This document shows positions 13,688 through 18,457 of a DNA stretch of 18,457 nt, in pieces (the first letter of the stretch is position 1; each line of letters starts with the position of its first letter). A program made the position numbers and the translations under genes. Source of the DNA: a bacterium (GTDB lineage Bacteria; Bacillota; Clostridia; Oscillospirales; Acutalibacteraceae); contig JAHKXX010000206.1 of NCBI GenBank assembly GCA_020627425.1, forward strand, positions 1-18,457. The letters are read 5' to 3'. Under the pieces are notes generated by a model, which saw only the letters and a program-made list of their open reading frames with translations, was not told where the DNA came from and did not search any database.

Positions 13688-13739
13688 TTGCTATTGATAA
13701 AACAATATGCTATACTTATGTATGCGCAATATGCGCATA
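13688..13739 (+). promoter_or_regulatory. Promoter and palindromic operator-like site of the membrane protein gene
   Basis: -35 TTGCTA (13688-13693), 17-bp spacer, extended -10 TGC-TATACT (13711-13716). The 19-bp palindrome TATGCGCA-ATA-TGCGCATA (13721-13739) covers the predicted start site, an arrangement typical of a repressor operator. Confidence 0.6.
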
Positions 13740-13765
13740 ATTTAAAAAATGAACGGAGGATACAA

Positions 13766-14563
13766 ATGTCAACAGAAGAAAAAGACCTCAAGGCAGTAAC
13801 TGCCGAAGAAACCGAAGAAACCAAAGAAACAGAAGAAAGCAATGAAACCGGAGAGCCCAAAGAGAAAGCGGCGCCCAAAAAGAAAAAGCTGCTCAATGCA
13901 CAGCGTATCGAGATAATCACAGCGGTATTTCTGGGCATAACTGCGCTGCTCACCGCATGGGCAACATGGATAGGTTCGCTTCACGGCGGCAATCAGGCGA
14001 CGAATTACACAAAAAGCAACAATATTGCGTCGGAGGGCAATTCGGCGTATAACTCGGCAATGCAGCTGTACCTTTCCGACTTAATGACATGGAACACTGC
14101 GATCGACTATCAGCTCGACGCACAGGTCGCTAGAATGAAGGGCAGCAATGATGAAGCAGCGATCTACGAAGAAAAAATGAAGGCATTTATGAGTCAGAAC
14201 TGCAGCCAGATCATGCTGGACGCCATTAATCAGATGGACGAAAATATGATGTCGCCCTTTGAGGTCGAGGGAACCACCGAAAAGTACTTTGAGGAAGCTA
14301 ACAGCCTTATCGCGCAGTCTCAGGAGCTTCTCAAGGAAGGTCAGCGTGACAACAAAAACGGCGATTCCTACAACCTGGTCAATGTTATTTATTCCGTAGT
14401 GCTCTTCCTGCTCGGTATTATCGGAGTGTTCAAGAACCTGCCTAACCGCAAGGTAGTGCTCTGTATCGCTATCGCAGGAGTTGTGCTTGCCACGATATAT
14501 ATGTGCACGATACCGCTTCCCACAGGGTTCAGTCTGCTGAGCTTCTTCGGAATCGGAGGATAA
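13766..14563 (+). CDS. Uncharacterised three-helix membrane protein
   Basis: ATG 13766 lies behind CGGAGGA, giving 265 residues. Residues 1-43 are a low-complexity Glu/Thr then Lys-rich cytoplasmic-type segment. Helix 1 is at 49-70 (IITAVFLGITALLTAWATWI). A conserved-looking stretch GSLHGGNQATNYTKSNNIAS and YLSDLMTWN follows, then about 90 residues of soluble helical region. Helices 2 and 3 (205-223 and 230-248) close the protein. I recall similar hypothetical proteins with GITALLTAW...GSLxGGNQA but know no function. The promoter and operator-like palindrome upstream suggest it is regulated as a single gene. Confidence 0.75.
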   Translation: MSTEEKDLKAVTAEETEETKETEESNETGEPKEKAAPKKKKLLNAQRIEIITAVFLGITALLTAWATWIGSLHGGNQATNYTKSNNIASEGNSAYNSAMQLYLSDLMTWNTAIDYQLDAQVARMKGSNDEAAIYEEKMKAFMSQNCSQIMLDAINQMDENMMSPFEVEGTTEKYFEEANSLIAQSQELLKEGQRDNKNGDSYNLVNVIYSVVLFLLGIIGVFKNLPNRKVVLCIAIAGVVLATIYMCTIPLPTGFSLLSFFGIGG

Positions 14564-14636
14564 TTTTAATATTTCAGCGGCAGGCTCATGGTCACCATAG
14601 AAATACCGAAAATATATTTGAGGTACATATAGCAAA

Positions 14637-15072
14637 ATGAGTATTGTAACTAATCTGACAAGAATGTGGCTGACGCGTTCCTTTAAGCCCTTTGTGTTTA
14701 AAAATGAATATGACGAACAACTGCCGTTTTCAGAGACGAGAGATAATTTTCTCGGCTTCGGCTGCTCAGCCACAACGCTTCTCACTGCGGCAGCGTATGG
14801 TATACTATCTGTTCTGGACATTGTACAGCACAAAAGTCGATTCGCGTGATTTTGAAGCCTTTTTCGGAGTATCGCTCAGAAAAATGTACGGCTTTGAATT
14901 CAGACTTGCTAAGCTGTTCGGCTTTCTGACAGAAGAAGACGGTATTTATAAAATGACGCTAAAAGGCGCGTTTTACTATCATTACTATGAAAACTTCTAC
15001 ACTCTCGCCTATATTGATAAAATGTGGGGCATAATGCGAGAGGAAGCGTTCCCGGATAAAATAGAACTGTAA
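14637..15072 (+). pseudogene. Broken radical-SAM coproporphyrinogen III oxidase-like gene
   Basis: The first frame (from 14637) reads FKPFVFKNEYDEQLPFSETR, then DNFLGFGCSATTLLT. The second frame picks up as FSLRQRMVYYLFWTLYSTKV and runs to NFYTLAYIDKMWGIM and FPDKIEL, ending at 15072. Both halves match the C-terminal part of HemN/HemW-like proteins, but about 30-40 residues expected between LLT and FSLRQRM are missing. The two halves meet at CTTCTCACTGCGGCAG, where both readings fit, so a deletion across a short homology with loss of frame is likely. The radical-SAM core with its CxxxCxxC is absent. Confidence 0.6.
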
Positions 15073-15079
15073 AAAAAGC

Positions 15080-15122
15080 AAACCGGTCGAAGATGAATAT
15101 ACTCACCTTCGACCGGTTTTTA
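15080..15122 (+). terminator. Strong bidirectional terminator
   Basis: A 13-bp perfect stem (15080-15092 with 15107-15119) ending in TTTTT on the plus strand. On the minus strand GC is followed by TTTTTTT, so it can also stop transcription from the pilus operon side. Confidence 0.85.
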
Positions 15123-15133
15123 TCCATATGGGT

Positions 15134-15162
15134 ATAAAAAAACCGCCCTCATTGAGAGCGGT
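15134..15162 (-). terminator. Terminator of the pilus operon
   Basis: Stem ACCGC-c-CTC/GAG-a-GCGGT (15142-15162) with an ATT loop, followed on the minus strand by TTTTTTTATACCC. It lies 19 bp past the sortase stop. Confidence 0.85.
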
Positions 15163-15180
15163 CACTGAAGTTTTTTATTC

Positions 15181-16422
15181 TCAGTATTCATAATCAAAGT
15201 AGTTCCTGCGATGATACCTGAAAAATGCGAAGTCAGCCGCAAGCCCCAGAACAGACAGCAGTACCATAAGCCACGTCCATTCGTCGCTCATTACCATTCT
15301 CGCGTGCATATTCTCCGTCAGAAGGAATGTAACTACCGACCCTGCAAAAATAAGTATCTCCAAAACCAGTCCGATAATCATTCCTGTATGGAAACGCCGC
15401 AGCGATCTTATAGTGTCTCCTATGCGACCTCTGATGTCGGCTGTCGGTACCGGGACGCTCGACATACTTTTCCTTTTTTCCTCCAGAGTGTTCGCCTTTT
15501 TTCGTGAATATGGCATCTGGCGGAACTTTTTTTGTATGTGAGTTAAAGGCAGCAGTGTATATAACACTATCAGCACACATATAAGATTCAGCAAAGCCCA
15601 CGACGGAGCCGCCGTCTCAAAATGACCCTTGGCATGGCGCTCCTTATAGTCTGCAACCACCGGTACTACCTTGCCGCTCGACTTTTTTGGCTCGGCATAG
15701 CAGAATATTACCGTTCGTCCGTTTGTCTTGGAGTCCATACATGTTGAGAACGCTATAAGCTTGTTTATACCCGAATGCTCCGTTTCTACATAATTGTCCG
15801 CATTTTCCTTTATAAAATCAAGTAACGGCTGGATTCCATCATCTTCACCGACTGCGGAATATATCCTTGACTCGTAGGCGTGCGTCGTAATACTTGCAAA
15901 AACCTTGAGATCAAAGTTTTTGTCGGGTGTTATCAGCTCACCGTCACGGTGTGCCATAAAGTATTTTTCGTCCTTATATTTTTCCAGATCACCAAACATA
16001 GCGCCGTTGTCCATATGGTGTCCGTAGATTATATTATAGCTGTCGGAAAAATCACTGCTGTTTTTTGCTGAAAGATATATTGACCCCGACAAAGAGCTTT
16101 TGCCGTATATATCTTTATTGATGTACTCCAGATCGTCCTTGCCACGTGCTATCGGGTAGTCTATATTTGTGTCATAGATCGTCAACCAGCCCACAACATC
16201 GGAATTAATCTGTTTTATCTCCTCAAAGTCGTACGTCTCTTCGTCGGCTGTCGGCTTTGGCTTGTATTGCAGAAGATCCCACGAGGCAAAGGCACTTTCA
16301 CTTACATAGTAATTATCATACAGCACATATCCACTGTACAACAGGCAGGCACAAGCAAGCAGTCCGGCAACTACAGCAAGTACCTTGTCCGCCGCCGCAC
16401 ATATTTTTTCTATTATTCTCAC
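15181..16422 (-). CDS. Class B-type sortase with C-terminal membrane extension (pilus sortase)
   Basis: The protein has 413 residues. Helix 1 at about 13-35 anchors the N-terminus. The catalytic domain (65-245) has WLTIYDTNIDYPI, YGHHMDNGAMF with the catalytic His (135), IAFSTCMDS with Cys228, and GRTVIFCY with Arg236, all in the class B order. About 165 residues follow: a helix at 275-292, a basic loop, and two more helices near 347-368 and 383-401. This roughly doubles the usual 220-250 residue class B length. The start is GTG 16422 behind GGGAGG, 16 bp after the SipA-like gene. Given its neighbours, it probably joins FctA-like pilins through the VSPTG signal. Confidence 0.88.
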   Translation of the reverse strand: MRIIEKICAAADKVLAVVAGLLACACLLYSGYVLYDNYYVSESAFASWDLLQYKPKPTADEETYDFEEIKQINSDVVGWLTIYDTNIDYPIARGKDDLEYINKDIYGKSSLSGSIYLSAKNSSDFSDSYNIIYGHHMDNGAMFGDLEKYKDEKYFMAHRDGELITPDKNFDLKVFASITTHAYESRIYSAVGEDDGIQPLLDFIKENADNYVETEHSGINKLIAFSTCMDSKTNGRTVIFCYAEPKKSSGKVVPVVADYKERHAKGHFETAAPSWALLNLICVLIVLYTLLPLTHIQKKFRQMPYSRKKANTLEEKRKSMSSVPVPTADIRGRIGDTIRSLRRFHTGMIIGLVLEILIFAGSVVTFLLTENMHARMVMSDEWTWLMVLLSVLGLAADFAFFRYHRRNYFDYEY

Positions 16423-16438
16423 CGGCTGCGCCTCCCTG

Positions 16439-17026
16439 TTACAGATTTGTTCTTCTTACTACCGTTATTACCGTTCCGAGAAGCTCCGAACGTACGACCG
16501 GTCCGAAATAACGGCTGTCCTCCCCACCGCTTCGACTGTCAACAAGTATAAAATAGCTGTCTTCACCCAGAGTCAGCGGGTATTTTACAAACCCCTCATA
16601 CAGTGGTGTAGAGTAATAAATATCGTTTTCGACCACTGTGTTTCCGTTTATCTTTAGTTGCTCATCCTTTGTCACCTCTACGGTATCGCCGCCGACGGCA
16701 ACAACACGGCCGACATACTGAGTATTATTCTTATTGAACACAACAACATCTCCGGCTATGGGAGAGGTTTCAAGTCTGAAAAACAGAAGCAGATCACCGT
16801 TGTCGATACGAGGATGCATATCATTATTAGGAGCCGTGGTTATACCGAATATAAACCCGAACATAAGCCACAGCGCGAGCACTGCAAGTATCAGGTGCAG
16901 TATAAGCAGCTGAACACCGGTCAGCGGACGCCTGCCCCTTCTCTTTTTAGTTACGGCGTGAGCAAACGGGTTTGATTTTGGAGCCTGCTCACCTGCTTCA
17001 AAAAATTCTTTTCTTTCGCCGTCCAT
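16439..17026 (-). CDS. SipA-like signal peptidase homologue lacking catalytic residues (pilus assembly)
   Basis: The protein has 195 residues from ATG 17026 (AAGGGTGA upstream); a longer frame to 17086 lacks a ribosome site and runs through a hairpin. The N-terminal 35 residues are charged and a single helix spans about 38-62. The S26 peptidase fold boxes are present: GDVVVFNK (92-99), RVVAVGGDTVEV (107-118) and DSRSGGEDSRYFGPV (163-177). Where active enzymes have Ser in SMxP, this has NDMHP with Asp69. Where they have Lys before RV, this has Gly106 (YVGRVV). Streptococcus pyogenes SipA, needed for FctA pilus polymerisation with a class B sortase, has the same Asp/Gly replacements. The role inferred is a pilin-handling chaperone, not a protease. 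Confidence 0.85.
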   Translation of the reverse strand: MDGERKEFFEAGEQAPKSNPFAHAVTKKRRGRRPLTGVQLLILHLILAVLALWLMFGFIFGITTAPNNDMHPRIDNGDLLLFFRLETSPIAGDVVVFNKNNTQYVGRVVAVGGDTVEVTKDEQLKINGNTVVENDIYYSTPLYEGFVKYPLTLGEDSYFILVDSRSGGEDSRYFGPVVRSELLGTVITVVRRTNL

Positions 17027-17062
17027 AGCATCACCCTTTTTACAGTTCTGCACGGTCAAAAG

Positions 17063-17126
17063 CTTTGTGGGAGGTCTTCCCCCCACAAAGCGACTATATG
17101 TCCCCCGCGCTATGACGCAGGGAACA
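17063..17126 (-). promoter_or_regulatory. Two hairpins between the pilin and SipA-like genes
   Basis: Just after the pilin stop, an 11-bp stem (17099-17109 with 17116-17126) pairs fully in minus-strand RNA if G-U pairs are allowed. A second stem, CTTTGTGGG/CCCACAAAG (17063-17071 with 17082-17090), ends in CTTTTG. They may form an attenuator or RNA-stabilising structure that leaves more pilin message than downstream message. Confidence 0.5.
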
Positions 17127-17139
17127 TACTTTACACCGA

Positions 17140-18402
17140 TCAGATCACGTCGGTATTATCCTTTGATTTCTTTCTGTGTGCGATCACAAGGAATACAACG
17201 CCGAATACTGCCATAGCGATAAACGGAGCAAATCGAAGAACCAAGCCCGTCGGTGATACCGCTTCAAGGGTATTGGTGAACATAACCTCGCGGTAGTTGG
17301 TTACACTTGCCAAGGTGACCGGAGGAAGATATCCGGTGTTTCCCTGATTGGGATTTGCTGTATTATAGTTAGTTACAGCACCGACAGGCAAAACCATTGT
17401 ACTATTTTTTTCTACAGACGATTCTTCTACTAATGGTGTTAAGTTCTCTGATTCGCTGGTTTTTCCGTCTATTTTAACCCTATAAGTATCCTGTGTATCA
17501 TTTGTTTCGGTATATCCTACGGTAGCCTTCGGTGAAAGACCGCGGATATAGAGTGTATCATTGTGCTTAAGGTTTACAGCGGTAAGTGCAGTCGTACTGC
17601 TGTCTGTAAGGGCAGCTGCGTCTTTACCCCACTTATAGTTAAGATTATTATTAGTAAGAGCTACTGCAAATGGGAACTCATGATTCTTATCACCCATATC
17701 TCCTGCTACAGTCTTTTTAAGCTCTATGTTATAGGTCTTATATTTATCTGTCTTTGCTGCTGTCTCACTTGCAGTTACAAAGCCCTGACTCTTAGGTCCG
17801 TCATCATTTTTAGTTCTGAGTGTATAGCCTGTAACCTTAAATCCGGAATTATTATTCTGAATATACACATCAAGATAACGGGTCGTGTCATAGCCTGCTG
17901 GTCTTACTATACCTGCGTTATAAAGCGCAGAATCAGCTGTAGTATCGGTAATAACATATCTGAATATACCGGGCTTTGAGAACTTGGTTGTATCAACATT
18001 TACAGTCAGGTTTTCTGTCTTCTCTGTTCCGTTGCCGTCAGTAAAATCGGACAAAGCAGATGTAAATGCTACGTTTCCGCTGTTATCAAGAGCAGCACCG
18101 TCAACAGGACCGCGTTCTACAAGCAGACTACGGTTGTTATCATCTGTAATAGTCACACCGCTAACATCCTGGGGTGCTATTGTGTAGCTGTATGTTACAG
18201 TAGGGCTATAATACTGACCGGGCACCTCATTGATAAGGGATATACCCTTCGGAATCGTAAGGGTCGTATCAGTGCTCTCTACTACACCGGTGTCACCGAT
18301 GTCTACTGCTCCTACGGTGAGGGCAGATGTAGCTGTAAGGGCTGCGGTCATCAGAGCCGCGGTCACTACTGCCGACGCTCTTTTAAAGATTTTTTTCTTC
18401 AT
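17140..18402 (-). CDS. FctA-like major pilin with isopeptide-type domains
   Basis: A 420-residue protein. The start is ATG 18402 behind AAAGGAGAA, not the upstream in-frame GTG. The signal peptide covers residues 1-32 (KKKIFKRAS, hydrophobic core, GA-VD). Two pilin domains of the Spy0128/FctA type follow. Domain 1, about 45-185, has GIFRYVITDT. Domain 2, about 222-378, has ELKKTVAGDMGDKNHEFPF with candidate bonding lysines 229-230, GYTETND with Glu299, and FTN near 375-377. The sorting signal is VSPTG (382-386), then a membrane helix (389-408) and HRKKSKDN tail. Pilins of this type are cross-linked by the sortase into covalent fibres and stabilised by internal Lys-Asn bonds. It is upstream of the SipA-like and sortase genes on the same strand. 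Confidence 0.88.
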   Translation of the reverse strand: MKKKIFKRASAVVTAALMTAALTATSALTVGAVDIGDTGVVESTDTTLTIPKGISLINEVPGQYYSPTVTYSYTIAPQDVSGVTITDDNNRSLLVERGPVDGAALDNSGNVAFTSALSDFTDGNGTEKTENLTVNVDTTKFSKPGIFRYVITDTTADSALYNAGIVRPAGYDTTRYLDVYIQNNNSGFKVTGYTLRTKNDDGPKSQGFVTASETAAKTDKYKTYNIELKKTVAGDMGDKNHEFPFAVALTNNNLNYKWGKDAAALTDSSTTALTAVNLKHNDTLYIRGLSPKATVGYTETNDTQDTYRVKIDGKTSESENLTPLVEESSVEKNSTMVLPVGAVTNYNTANPNQGNTGYLPPVTLASVTNYREVMFTNTLEAVSPTGLVLRFAPFIAMAVFGVVFLVIAHRKKSKDNTDVI

Positions 18403-18457
18403 ACAAAATTCTCCTTTCTTGTTCACTCGAAATGCTCGAGTCTTTTACCTTTTGCAC

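Noticed and set aside
14692..15072. A standalone 126-residue gene
   Set aside because: Its first residues are out-of-frame sequence of the preceding half; only the part after the deletion point matches the radical-SAM family.

Overview
The window looks like a chromosomal segment of an anaerobic gut Bacillota close to Ruminococcus (Oscillospiraceae). This rests on the SRP RNA-dnaX-ybaB-recR-smpB-tmRNA run, a BspA-type leucine-rich-repeat surface protein, a DUF2325-DUF3793-flavodoxin operon and an FctA-type pilus operon. All protein assignments come from reading motifs, not from database searches.

Layout: (1) 1-4105 (-) is the N-terminal 1368 codons of a very large secreted BspA-like LRR protein that runs off the left edge. 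(2) 4264-6291 (-) is a small operon: DUF2325, DUF3793, flavodoxin, then an HMA-type metal-binding protein. It is preceded by a TTGACA promoter overlapped by a pair of related inverted repeats, which suggests metal control, and is followed by a decayed FtsX-type permease tail. (3) 6300-7118 has no gene; it is a GC-rich mosaic built from 32- and 34-bp modules in a 66-bp period. (4) 7118-10870 (+) is housekeeping: SRP RNA, dnaX, ybaB, recR, smpB and tmRNA. The dnaX gene carries an in-phase A-AAA-AAG heptamer followed by a -1 stop. (5) 10810-11304 holds a duplicated tmRNA terminator block and a truncated SPOR-domain gene.

(6) 11330-13680 is the most unusual part. It is an array of minus-strand, polymorphic-toxin-like C-terminal cassettes: a type-50 toxin domain with its small partner; a fragment with a 56-codon gene; and a DUF6883 domain with a DUF4926-like partner. 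A 125-bp direct repeat follows each of the first two modules. Two cassettes carry the same pre-toxin motif (VGVDRSxRGGIIEG), and its DNA contains exact TTGACA-16-TATAAT promoter hexamers both times. One cassette is interrupted by a short repeat, and the other is cut at its 5' end by another copy of the 6.5-7.1 kb repeat. No full-length parent toxin is in the window.

(7) 13688-15072 (+) has an uncharacterised three-helix membrane protein behind a palindromic operator-like site, then a radical-SAM (coproporphyrinogen oxidase-like) pseudogene with an internal deletion. (8) 15134-18402 (-) is a pilus operon: an FctA-like major pilin with a VSPTG sorting signal, a SipA-like signal-peptidase homologue in which the catalytic Ser and Lys are replaced by Asp and Gly, and a class B-type sortase with an extra C-terminal membrane region. 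These three would act together in pilin export, polymerisation and anchoring.
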